A DNA stretch of 15,749 nt from CAZEVI01 sp964515615 (GCA_964515615.1 CAZEVI010000016.1:1-15749), one strand, 5' to 3'; positions 1 through 6,504 are shown, counted from the stretch's first letter. The notes: generated by a model not told the origin, from the letters alone. Program-made: numbers and translations.

Positions 1-66
1 TGGTTTGAACTCTCGATCATACCAGATTTGTTACCGATGTATCTCAGCCAGTGCACAATCTCTAAA

Positions 67-100
67 AATATTTTCCATTTAAACCAATTTTGGAAATATT
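67..100. repeat. Imperfect inverted repeat, possible terminator
   Basis: The arms at 67-77 and 91-100 pair over 10 bp with a single bulged T, around a 13-base loop. Read on the minus strand, the distal arm runs into a short T stretch, so it could terminate something on either strand. It lies just upstream of the kinase gene at 132. AT-rich sequence makes such repeats easy to find by chance. The first ~60 bases of the window hold no recognisable gene. Confidence 0.3.
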
Positions 101-116
101 ATTATATTTATCTTTT

Positions 117-125
117 TGTTAAAAT
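117..125 (+). promoter_or_regulatory. Extended -10 promoter, possibly leaderless, for the kinase gene
   Basis: TGT (117-119) followed by TAAAAT (120-125) forms an extended -10 element. Exactly six bases (126-131) separate it from the ATG at 132, which would put transcription start on the A of the start codon. No Shine-Dalgarno (SD) sequence precedes the ATG. No convincing -35 is seen. The same spacing recurs at other genes in this window. Confidence 0.4.
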
Positions 126-131
126 TGAAAT

Positions 132-725
132 ATGAAAAACAAAATTATTGGCATCTCTGGCCCCAGTGTCTGTGGCAAATCGACTCTTTGCAAAGAAATT
201 TGTAAAGAAAATCCCAAAATCATTTTTGTGAAAATGGACGATTTTTATATTGACGCTAAAAAATTTCCAAAATTCAAACATTGGTCAAATTGTGAATTGC
301 CGGAAAATATTAAATTTGATTTGCTTTATGATACGCTTCATAAACTGAAATCCGGTGAGTCGACAACTATTCCAAAATATTCAAAACGAAGTGGTATTCA
401 AATTGGAACTCAAATTGTTAAACCGGCTCCAATTATTTTAGTTGAAGGATTTTTGTTGTTTTTGAAAAAAGAAATTCGTCAACTTCTTGACATTAAAGTG
501 TTGATTGATATTCGAAGTAATATTCAATTGAAGCGCCGCAAACAAAGACAACCGGAGCTCGACGAAGAATATTTTCACGAGGTAATTGTCCCAACTTATA
601 ACCAATATCATTGGACATTTCAAAATCAAGCCGATTTTGTACTTGATGGTCGAAAAAGTGTTGAAGAGCTAAAAAAAGAACTGGTGAAAATAATTACTGC
701 TAAACAAAATTTTTCAAAATTTTAA
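132..725 (+). CDS. P-loop nucleoside kinase, nicotinamide riboside kinase/uridine kinase-like
   Basis: The 197-aa protein is a predicted cytoplasmic kinase that transfers the gamma-phosphate of ATP to a nucleoside. A Walker A loop, GPSVCGKST, sits at residues 10-18. DDFY at 36-39 supplies the acidic base typical of uridine kinase-type enzymes. EGFLLF at 105-110 and an Arg/Lys-rich lid (RRKQRQ, 135-140) follow. The EGFLLF segment, the YF-x5-P-x-Y stretch near 147-156 and the LDG-K-S-E-E-L tail (171-180) resemble eukaryotic nicotinamide riboside kinase 1 more than classical Udk, so NAD salvage is a reasonable inference. Substrate cannot be fixed from sequence; uridine/cytidine is the main alternative. 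Length fits the family. The ATG has no SD and may be leaderless. The 3' end overlaps the convergent gene by 26 bp. Confidence 0.8.
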   Translation: MKNKIIGISGPSVCGKSTLCKEICKENPKIIFVKMDDFYIDAKKFPKFKHWSNCELPENIKFDLLYDTLHKLKSGESTTIPKYSKRSGIQIGTQIVKPAPIILVEGFLLFLKKEIRQLLDIKVLIDIRSNIQLKRRKQRQPELDEEYFHEVIVPTYNQYHWTFQNQADFVLDGRKSVEELKKELVKIITAKQNFSKF

Positions 726-1116
726 CATAGACATAACAGAGCAAAACCGTTATAACGATGAAGCCAGTGGCGATAAAATACTGAAAAAATTTTGACCGCA
801 ATATGCCAGAATAGTTGCTATTTGGATTTTGGGTATTTAATGGTAAAAATGGTTTCTCCAAAAATATTATTCGATAAATTTCGTATATAAAAAACAAAAT
901 AGACACTAGTGGAACGACGTAAATTTCCAAGTTGACTAAAATATTGTCGATTGTTGAATTTGATATAAACTCGTTGGCTAACAAAAATAAGAATGTTGAG
1001 ATGAAGAGAAAAGAAACGAAAAAGGAAAGTATTTTATCTCTGTGACCGAATTTGGCTGAGTTGGATTGAAACTCCGGTTTAATTTCTGGGCTTTTTGATT
1101 GATATGTAACAACCAT
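700..1116 (-). CDS. Small membrane protein with three predicted helices, unknown function
   Basis: The 138-aa product has a polar N-terminus of about 28 residues, then hydrophobic segments at roughly 29-47, 64-85 and 110-133, so it is a probable inner-membrane protein. I recognise no family and see no catalytic motif. No clear SD precedes the ATG. It is the last member of a same-strand run of small membrane proteins (TM2, DUF2752, a cryptic ORF, then this one), which suggests co-transcription. It converges on and overlaps the kinase gene by 26 bp. Absence of in-frame stops together with three well-formed helices makes it a likely real gene; function is open. Confidence 0.6.
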   Translation of the reverse strand: MVVTYQSKSPEIKPEFQSNSAKFGHRDKILSFFVSFLFISTFLFLLANEFISNSTIDNILVNLEIYVVPLVSILFFIYEIYRIIFLEKPFLPLNTQNPNSNYSGILRSKFFQYFIATGFIVITVLLCYVYVKILKNFV

Positions 1117-1125
1117 TGCTAAAAG

Positions 1126-1274
1126 TCAAAAAAGAAATGCCGCCGCGTAATATAATAAAAACGGAAGATCATTTCTGTCACCAACCAAAACCAGGCGCCA
1201 AAAAACAGTGCCGGCAACAATTAATAGTGTCCAAAATACAGTAAGTTTATAATTTATTTTTTCTTCAGTTTCAT
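1126..1274 (-). pseudogene. Cryptic small membrane ORF needing a -1 frameshift at an A6 run
   Basis: On the minus strand an ATG at 1274-1272 opens MKLKKK and stops at once (TAA), while the overlapping frame continues without a stop as INYKLTVFWTLLIVAG... to a TGA at 1128-1126. That frame has no ATG, GTG or TTG upstream of its membrane helix. A single -1 shift in the A6 run (fwd bases about 1256-1261) joins the two into a plausible protein of about 50 aa: basic N-terminus, one clear helix, then a second hydrophobic stretch. AGGG lies about 9 bases upstream of the ATG. A T6 run just before the TGA is a second possible shift site that would add about 20 residues. This could be a decayed gene, a sequencing indel or programmed slippage. 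It sits between the DUF2752 gene and the three-helix gene. Confidence 0.35.
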
Positions 1275-1324
1275 TTTGCCGAACCCTGTGATAATTTTTT
1301 CTAAAAAATATTCGACAGATAGCT

Positions 1325-1702
1325 TTATTTAATTATATTATTTTTGGCTGAAATTATTTTATAAAAGTTCCAGCCAATTAGGAATATAATTATTCCGCTG
1401 ACAATAAATATTAAATGGTTATAATCATAGGCGGTTTGAAAATTTCCATGGAGCATTGCCGACATTGCGCGGGTAAGTCCGCAGCCGGGACAATGGCAGT
1501 CGGCAAAAATACCCGATATCGGGCAAGCTTCGTGAAATATCCACGGTAAAATAAAACGGTGCCAAATACAAAGATCGGGCGTTCTATCCCAAAAAGCTGT
1601 CGGGGTGATTGCCAGAACAAATAGTATTGCACTGAAATCAACGACAACAGCCATTGGTGAACTTAAACTCAAAAATTCAAAAACTCTATCAATTTTCTTC
1701 AA
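1325..1702 (-). CDS. DUF2752 family membrane protein
   Basis: The 125-aa protein carries the DUF2752 hallmark CPGCGLTRA at residues 71-79, followed by the usual helix with an Asn (YNHLIF, 94-99). Hydrophobic segments at about 19-33 and 97-116 make it an integral membrane protein. Extra cysteines (45, 60, 69) flank the CPGC motif, which could bind metal or be redox active, but the family has no established function. The only supported start is TTG at 1702: an AAAGG element lies five bases upstream and no in-frame ATG occurs before the upstream stop. It follows the TM2 gene by 59 bp on the same strand, so the two are probably one transcript. Confidence 0.8.
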   Translation of the reverse strand: MKKIDRVFEFLSLSSPMAVVVDFSAILFVLAITPTAFWDRTPDLCIWHRFILPWIFHEACPISGIFADCHCPGCGLTRAMSAMLHGNFQTAYDYNHLIFIVSGIIIFLIGWNFYKIISAKNNIIK

Positions 1703-1761
1703 ATTTACCTTTGCTTCGAGAACGGAAAAAATATTAAGATGCTGTCATCCCGAGATTAATA

Positions 1762-2028
1762 TTATTCAACCCACTCAATGCCAGCAAATTGGTGTTTGGT
1801 GGCAATTAAAATTACATCTATCAGCCACCAGATTCCGCACCCTCCGCCAGTGATCAGTTTCAAAATTCCTAGTCCAACTTGCCCCATTACAAAACGATCC
1901 ACGCCAAGCGATCCAACCAAAATTGATAGGACTAGCGTTAGCACCCAATTAACTTTTTTTGTCCCGGTTGTTGTCTGTACCGGTGCTACAGCCGGAGCGG
2001 CTTCTGTTTTCTTCTCTTCTTCCGCCAT
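1762..2028 (-). CDS. TM2 domain-containing membrane protein
   Basis: The 88-aa protein has a charged, Ala/Pro/Thr-rich N-terminus (residues 1-25) and then a complete TM2 domain. Helix one is at about 28-40, followed by the turn LGVDRFVMGQVGLGILKL (41-58), then GIWWLIDVILI (65-75). The G-DRF-G...G-KL...WWL-D pattern is the TM2 signature (Pfam TM2). Proteins of this family are small two-helix membrane proteins of largely unknown role in bacteria. The ATG is preceded by GGGGAG with a six-base gap, a good SD. It is the first gene of the leftward membrane-protein run and is divergent from the HIT gene. The intergenic region holds several AT-rich -10-like sequences on both strands. Confidence 0.85.
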   Translation of the reverse strand: MAEEEKKTEAAPAVAPVQTTTGTKKVNWVLTLVLSILVGSLGVDRFVMGQVGLGILKLITGGGCGIWWLIDVILIATKHQFAGIEWVE

Positions 2029-2082
2029 TTTTTTCTCCCCTGGTAGTAAAAATTTGATTCAAACTACCATAATTAATGAATT

Positions 2083-2112
2083 TTGTTATAATACAATTAT
2101 ATCAGATATAAT
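2083..2112 (+). promoter_or_regulatory. Candidate promoter(s) for the HIT-family gene
   Basis: Two perfect TATAAT hexamers occur. The one at 2087-2092 is preceded by TGT, giving an extended -10. The one at 2107-2112 has TTGTTA (2083-2088) as a -35 with an 18-bp spacer. Either gives a 5' leader of roughly 70-90 bases ahead of an SD-led ATG at 2190. The region is AT-rich and divergent from the TM2 gene, so some elements may serve the other strand. Confidence 0.5.
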
Positions 2113-2189
2113 ATTTTGTTGTTAATTTGCCCCTTTTTAGTGCGTGATTTTAAACTATTGTAATATCAAATGAACAACAAAGGAGATTT

Positions 2190-2645
2190 ATGCATGACGA
2201 TTGTATTTTTTGCAAAATCGTTGCCGGCGAAATTTCAGCACATAAAATTTGGGAAGATGAAAATCATTTGGCATTTTTAGGAATTTTTCCTAATACCGAA
2301 GGAATGACGGTTGTGGTTACTAAAAGACATTACCCAAGTTATGCTTTCGATTCGCTGGACAATATATTATCCAACTTAATAATCGCGGCAAAAAAAGTCG
2401 CTAAACTTCTAGACCTAAAACTTGATGATGTTGGTCGAACGGCATTGGTGCTGGAAGGATTTGGTGTCGATCATTTGCATGCTAAACTGTTCCCGATGCA
2501 CGGAACAAAAATGAAAAAATGGAAACCGATCCATTCAAACATTAACACTTACTTTAAAAAATATTCTGGCTATATTTCATCCCATGACTCAAAAAAAGCT
2601 GATGACAAATCATTAGAAAAACTTGCAAAAAAAATTCGAAATTAA
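2190..2645 (+). CDS. HIT-family nucleotide hydrolase/transferase-like protein with HxHxK motif
   Basis: The 151-aa protein begins MHDDCIFCKIVAGEI, the classic HIT N-terminus, where Cys5 and Cys8 are likely zinc ligands. The family active site, normally His-x-His-x-His, reads DHLHAKLFP at 94-102. His95 and His97 (the position of the nucleotidylated histidine in the family) are present, but the third His is Lys99. HIT enzymes cleave nucleoside phosphoramidates or dinucleoside polyphosphates such as Ap4A. Activity is plausible because the middle His is kept, but substrate is unknown. About 45 residues after the motif form a Lys/Asp-rich C-terminal extension. AGGAG at 2181-2185 lies four bases before the ATG. 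The gene stands alone, convergent with pgi across a 392-bp gap. Confidence 0.85.
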   Translation: MHDDCIFCKIVAGEISAHKIWEDENHLAFLGIFPNTEGMTVVVTKRHYPSYAFDSLDNILSNLIIAAKKVAKLLDLKLDDVGRTALVLEGFGVDHLHAKLFPMHGTKMKKWKPIHSNINTYFKKYSGYISSHDSKKADDKSLEKLAKKIRN

Positions 2646-2843
2646 CTCATTAAAATTATTGTTAACGTTTAATACAATCTGTATTTGTGGTGACCAGCGC
2701 AGATTTAATATCCTACTGATTTCTCTGGATTCGAATATATCGATGAATGCAAATTTCATTAATTAATTTATGTATTTTTTAATTTCGTCTTTTATATTTC
2801 ATAAATTTATCAAAAAGCTTATAAATATTTCGTAAATTGAATC

Positions 2844-2877
2844 CGATAGATTTTGAACGATCGTTCAAAATCTATCG
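2844..2877. repeat. Perfect 34-bp palindrome between convergent genes
   Basis: Bases 2844-2860 (CGATAGATTTTGAACGA) are followed at once by their exact reverse complement at 2861-2877, with no mismatch over 17 bp per arm. As RNA it could form a 15-bp stem with a GAUC loop. It is not followed by a T tract on either strand, so it is not a standard intrinsic terminator. The rest of 2646-3037 (about 390 bp) is AT-rich with no credible gene, tRNA or promoter. The palindrome lies about 200 bp past the HIT stop and 160 bp past the pgi stop. Possible roles are a protein-binding site, a terminator working without U-tract, or a mobile-element remnant. Confidence 0.85.
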
Positions 2878-3037
2878 TGGTAATTTGTAATTTTAAATTC
2901 ATAATTATAATTATAGAAATTTTAAAATGACAAAATTTTAATTTTTAAAATAGAGATATTTAAAAAATTGGTTATATGACTTGAATGTTTGTTTTTTAGA
3001 TGATGACTGAATATAATAGAAGTATTTGATTGCGAAG

Positions 3038-4159
3038 CTAATTTTTTTTGATCTCTTCGATCGTAATGTTTTTGGAGTTGGTTACTGCTGGTTCATCAAA
3101 CGGATTAACATTGCGAATTATCGCTGAATAAAATGCCACCAGTTGCCAAAAAGCCAAAAGTTCTCCCAGCGACTGATCTTCGGTATTGGCTAACTCAATT
3201 GTAATATTGGGAATTGCTAATCTATTGGCTTCGGTTTTAGTTCCTTTATATTCAGCCAAAAGGGCTTGCTGGTATGTAATATTTTCAAGTTTTTTCAGCA
3301 CCAGTCTTTTTAATTCAATATTTTCAATTTCTTTTGGTAGCGATATTTTTTTATCGTCAGCTGATTTTTCTGTGGTGATAAAAACTCCAATGACATTTTT
3401 TTTACCGCCAAAAAATCGTTGGTTTGTGTGATGTTGACATTCCGGCGCCTCAGAGAAGTAAAAAGTTTGGCCGCGTCCTTGTTTGCAAACAGTTTCGTGC
3501 ATCAGTTGAACTATCAATGTTCGAAAATTATTCAAACTATTTGCGTATGCGGAGACATACACTTCCAAATATCCTTTTCCTTCCAAGTTGTAAAAATATT
3601 TTGCCAAGCTCCAGGCTTCTTTTTTATATTTATAACCATGGCTAATTCCGCTAACAATATTCTCAATTTCAATTCCCGAAAGAAGTGCCGGGAAAAGCCC
3701 GGCCGAAGTTGCTCCGGAATAGCGTCCGGAGATGTTTGGGTGTTCAATAATTTGCCATTTCATTTTGGTAGCGATTTGGCGCAATGTCCCTTCTTCGCCT
3801 TCGGTAACAACAATAATTTTGTAAGAGCTGAAATAGGCGAGCGATTCAACAACTCCTAAAGTATTTCCAGACTTAGAAACGGCAATCACAACAGTTTTGT
3901 CAGATTGACACTGTTTTTTCACATTTTTCAACAAAGTCGGATCCATTGAATCTATAATATATACTTTTTTCTTCGGTTTAACCGCATAGGCTTTGAAACT
4001 GGTTATTGATCCGCCATTTCCAATAACGATGACATTTTCAAAATCAAAATCAATTTTATCCGTTTGGCGCTTTAGATAGCTGATATCTTCTCTGTAGTCA
4101 AAAAATTGAGACCAATCTTTCGGAAGATCATCGAACGATTTTAAATCGTGAAATTTCAT
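3038..4159 (-). CDS. pgi: Phosphoglucose isomerase-type (SIS-fold) sugar-phosphate isomerase
   Basis: The 373-aa cytoplasmic enzyme probably interconverts glucose-6-phosphate and fructose-6-phosphate. First SIS-type half: GNGGS at 47-51, phosphate-binding SKSGNT at 95-100, and GRYS at 145-148 matching the PGI GGRFS motif. Second half: QLMHE ending in Glu222 (likely catalytic base), His243/His244 in the QHHTNQ segment (ring opening), and NPFDEPAV with Lys363, matching the C-terminal PGI signature. At 373 aa it is shorter than usual bacterial PGI (about 410-550). A bifunctional phosphoglucose/phosphomannose isomerase is the main alternative. The ATG follows a perfect nine-base SD (GGAGGTGAT, 4160-4168). 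It lies only 27 bp after tRNA-Thr, so read-through from the tRNAs is possible. Its product could feed sugar nucleotides to the glycan cluster. Confidence 0.8.
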   Translation of the reverse strand: MKFHDLKSFDDLPKDWSQFFDYREDISYLKRQTDKIDFDFENVIVIGNGGSITSFKAYAVKPKKKVYIIDSMDPTLLKNVKKQCQSDKTVVIAVSKSGNTLGVVESLAYFSSYKIIVVTEGEEGTLRQIATKMKWQIIEHPNISGRYSGATSAGLFPALLSGIEIENIVSGISHGYKYKKEAWSLAKYFYNLEGKGYLEVYVSAYANSLNNFRTLIVQLMHETVCKQGRGQTFYFSEAPECQHHTNQRFFGGKKNVIGVFITTEKSADDKKISLPKEIENIELKRLVLKKLENITYQQALLAEYKGTKTEANRLAIPNITIELANTEDQSLGELLAFWQLVAFYSAIIRNVNPFDEPAVTNSKNITIEEIKKN

Positions 4160-4168
4160 ATCACCTCC
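4160..4168 (-). promoter_or_regulatory. Perfect Shine-Dalgarno sequence of pgi
   Basis: Minus-strand GGAGGTGAT directly abuts the pgi ATG and is complementary to the whole canonical anti-SD. The core GGAGG is four bases from the ATG. It fixes the start and implies a normal 16S 3' tail in this organism. Confidence 0.85.
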
Positions 4169-4186
4169 ATTTATTATTATTGATTT

Positions 4187-4262
4187 TGGAGCCGAAATCG
4201 GGAGTCGAACCCGAGACCTCCACTTTACGAAAGTGTTGCTCTACCAACTGAGCTATTTCGGC
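4187..4262 (-). tRNA. tRNA-Thr (anticodon CGU), CCA encoded
   Basis: Read on the minus strand, this is a complete 76-nt cloverleaf. Acceptor GCCGAAA pairs with TTTCGGC; the D arm is GCTC/GAGC with GG in the loop; the anticodon loop is TTCGTAA, giving CGU for the ACG codon. Then come a five-base variable loop and a T arm TCGGG-TTCGACT-CCCGA. Discriminator U is followed by an encoded CCA (4187-4189). The only stem flaw is an A-G pair at 27-43. The anticodon lies at 4227-4229. It is downstream of tRNA-Gly and just upstream of pgi on the same strand. Confidence 0.95.
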
Positions 4263-4342
4263 ATTATATTTTTTAGAGATAAACGTTTCTGCCTGTTGTA
4301 AAATTTATTCACCAATAGTTTTTTATAGGGAGAAAAAACGAA

Positions 4343-4417
4343 TGGAGCAGTAGACCGGATTCGAACCGGCGACCTTCTCCTTGGGAAGGAGACATTCTAC
4401 CACTGAACTACTACTGC
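4343..4417 (-). tRNA. tRNA-Gly (anticodon CCC), CCA encoded
   Basis: This is a complete 75-nt cloverleaf on the minus strand. Acceptor GCAGTAG pairs with CTACTGC; the D arm is GTTC/GAAT; the anticodon arm is TCTCC-TTCCCAA-GGAGA, giving CCC for the GGG codon. The T arm is GCCGG-TTCGAAT-CCGGT, then U and an encoded CCA (4343-4345). The anticodon is at 4383-4385. A CCC rather than UCA anticodon fits the standard code. It lies 80 bp upstream of tRNA-Thr, and the pair are probably co-transcribed. A weak promoter candidate (TTGTAA, 17 bp, TATTCT) lies upstream in the gap to priA. Confidence 0.95.
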
Positions 4418-4501
4418 AAGAAATGCAAAGTTTTTTGTTTTTTTAGCCTAAATCAATCATAAGAATATCAAAATTTTGTCTCTCTTACAATAAAATTTTC
4501 G

Positions 4502-6469
4502 TCAAAGCAAATTTATCGGGTCAACGTCCCAAGTAAATTTTTGCTGTATTTGGTATATATTACTAATTTTTGAGTTTGGCAATTTTTCTGTTTTTATTAT
4601 TATCTGATAACGAAATTTATTATTTAATTTATGAAAAAAACATTGTCCCGGACCGATAAATTCAATATTATTTTTTTCAAATTCGCTAGCCAGCTTTTTA
4701 ATTTCGGAAAAAGCCATTTCTTTATTTTTGTTTTCATTTAATATTCTGATCAAATGATTTTTTGGCGGGTAATTTTTTGCCAGACGTTTTTTTATCTCTT
4801 CATTATAAAAACCTTCGAAATCATGTTTGGCGGCATATTTGATCGCTGCAGAGTTTGGCCAATAAGTTTGAATAATTGTTTTTCCGGATTTGCTCCGGCG
4901 ACCTGATCGCCCGGAAACCTGGGTTATCAAACGAAATATTTTCTCCAAAGCCCGAAAATGTGGCAAGTGAAGGCCGACATCGGCAGAAATTATTCCGACC
5001 AAAGAAACATCGGGAATATCAAAACCCTTAGCTAAAATTTGGGTTCCAACTACAAAGTCAAATTTGTGATCGCGAAAATTTTGGTAAAACTTTTCATACT
5101 CTGTATGATTTCGTAATACTTTTGAATCAACTTTTTTTATTCTGGCTTTGGGCAAAAGTCTCTTGAGTTCAATTTCAATTTTTTCAACGCCAGAGCCAAA
5201 ATATTTAATTCGAAAACTTTTACAATCAGGACATTTTGCCGGTAGCGGAAACTCCTTTTGACAATGGTGACAAGTTAGAAAATCGCGATTTTTTTCTAAA
5301 TGATATATTAGTGGAATATCGCAATGCGGACAATTTGCAACAAAGCCACAATCACGGCAAGAGACGAAAGTTGCCATTCCCCGACGATTTAAAAATAAAA
5401 TCGCTTGTTCCTTTTTTTTCAAAACATTGTACAAAAGTTCTTGTAATCTTTCGGAAATTGGAGAAAAATTTTCTTTTTTAATCTCATTTTTCAAATCAAT
5501 TATTTCTGCTTCAGGTAAAGTTAAAGTATTAAATCTCCCTGGAAGTATTTCTAAATCATATGTACCTTTTTTTGATTTGTAATAACTTTCAATTCTTGGA
5601 GTTGCCGACCCGAGCAATAAAAGGGCGTTTTGTTTTTTGGCGATTTTTTCTGCTATTTGTGATGCATCATAACGAGGATTTTGCTCTTGTTTGTAAGAAT
5701 CCTCTTGTTCTTCATCAACAATTATCAATCCGATATTATTATTTGGGACCAAAAGAGCGCTTCTTGGCCCTACAATTATCTTTTTTTCTCCGTCATAAAA
5801 TGATTTATAGCAACGGTATTTTTCCGATGCTGAGAGTCCAGAATGCATTAAAACGACATTAGAAGCAAATATTTCCTCGAATCGCTGGATGTTCTGCGGA
5901 GTCAAAATAATTTCTGGGACCAGAAGAATGACCGATTTCCCAATTCGAATCGTTTCTTTTGCCAAATGCAGATATATCTCCGTTTTTCCCGAACCGGTAA
6001 CGCCAAAAATTAAAGTCGGTTTTTTTCGAGTTGCCAACAATTTATTTTTTAACCGATCAAAAATTTCTTTTTGCAAAGTTGTTAATGGGTTTAGTTTTTT
6101 GTTTTTAGTATATTCTTTATATTCAAAGTTTTTCAGTTTTTTAATAATTGGTGGCATAAAAATCGATATTGCCTCGCCCATAGAGCAGAGATAATAATTG
6201 GAAATCCAATCGGCGATTTCGATAAATTCTTTTGAAATGATAAAATTTTCATCAACTTCGGAAATTGTTCTTAGTTGATATTTTCTCTTTTTTTTACTAT
6301 TAGTTTTTTTATAAATTTCTTTTACAACTCCACGGATTTTTCTTTTTCCAAACGGAATTGTAACAATTGAACCGACATTGACTTTATGCGAAAGATCGTC
6401 CGGTATTTGATAACTAAAAAAACCTTCTTTTGAAAAGATTTTTGTTACCGGGATAACATTTGCGATCAT
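4502..6469 (-). CDS. priA: Primosomal protein N' (PriA helicase), compact form
   Basis: This 655-aa superfamily 2 DNA helicase reloads the replicative helicase at stalled forks. The N-terminal 3'-end-binding domain spans about 1-105. Walker A GVTGSGKT is at 156-163, motif II DEEQ at 252-255, motif III GSAT at 287-290. Eight zinc cysteines form four CxxC-type pairs at 371/374, 380/383, 400/403 and 413/416. GTQILAKGFD (475-484) and QVSGRSGR (517-524) complete the helicase, and the protein ends in the family's DVDPINLL. Two oddities: motif II has Gln in place of the usual His (DEEH), and only about 45 residues separate the N-terminal domain from Walker A, so the winged-helix domain seems absent. 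E. coli PriA is about 730 aa. The ATG has no SD but a well-placed promoter, suggesting a leaderless mRNA. Confidence 0.97.
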   Translation of the reverse strand: MIANVIPVTKIFSKEGFFSYQIPDDLSHKVNVGSIVTIPFGKRKIRGVVKEIYKKTNSKKKRKYQLRTISEVDENFIISKEFIEIADWISNYYLCSMGEAISIFMPPIIKKLKNFEYKEYTKNKKLNPLTTLQKEIFDRLKNKLLATRKKPTLIFGVTGSGKTEIYLHLAKETIRIGKSVILLVPEIILTPQNIQRFEEIFASNVVLMHSGLSASEKYRCYKSFYDGEKKIIVGPRSALLVPNNNIGLIIVDEEQEDSYKQEQNPRYDASQIAEKIAKKQNALLLLGSATPRIESYYKSKKGTYDLEILPGRFNTLTLPEAEIIDLKNEIKKENFSPISERLQELLYNVLKKKEQAILFLNRRGMATFVSCRDCGFVANCPHCDIPLIYHLEKNRDFLTCHHCQKEFPLPAKCPDCKSFRIKYFGSGVEKIEIELKRLLPKARIKKVDSKVLRNHTEYEKFYQNFRDHKFDFVVGTQILAKGFDIPDVSLVGIISADVGLHLPHFRALEKIFRLITQVSGRSGRRSKSGKTIIQTYWPNSAAIKYAAKHDFEGFYNEEIKKRLAKNYPPKNHLIRILNENKNKEMAFSEIKKLASEFEKNNIEFIGPGQCFFHKLNNKFRYQIIIKTEKLPNSKISNIYQIQQKFTWDVDPINLL

Positions 6470-6475
6470 AAATTG

Positions 6476-6504
6476 AGTATAGCAAGCTTTTGTTCCTATG
6501 TTAA
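6476..6504 (-). promoter_or_regulatory. Sigma70-type promoter of priA, leaderless geometry
   Basis: On the minus strand, -35 TTAACA (6499-6504; 5 of 6 consensus), a 17-bp spacer ending in the extended element TGC, and -10 TATACT (6476-6481; 5 of 6). Six bases then separate the -10 from the priA ATG, so transcription would begin at the start codon. No SD is present. Confidence 0.7.

Noticed and set aside
1..63. Minus-strand sequence with tRNA-like (GAGTTCAAAC) and thiamine-box-like (GGCTGAGAT, ATCTGG) fragments at the window edge.
   Set aside because: No cloverleaf forms: the D, anticodon and T stems each need several mismatches. The riboswitch core lacks the CCAG partner and later conserved bases. 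The region is cut by the window start, so it is left unassigned.
3186..3859. Long plus-strand open frames opposite pgi (and similar ones opposite priA, der and the glycan genes).
   Set aside because: They mirror strongly conserved coding genes, show no family motifs or initiation signals, and are explained as antisense shadows.
4187..4417. The tRNA genes as integration sites for a mobile element.
   Set aside because: No integrase, direct repeat of a tRNA end or foreign-looking gene block is adjacent.
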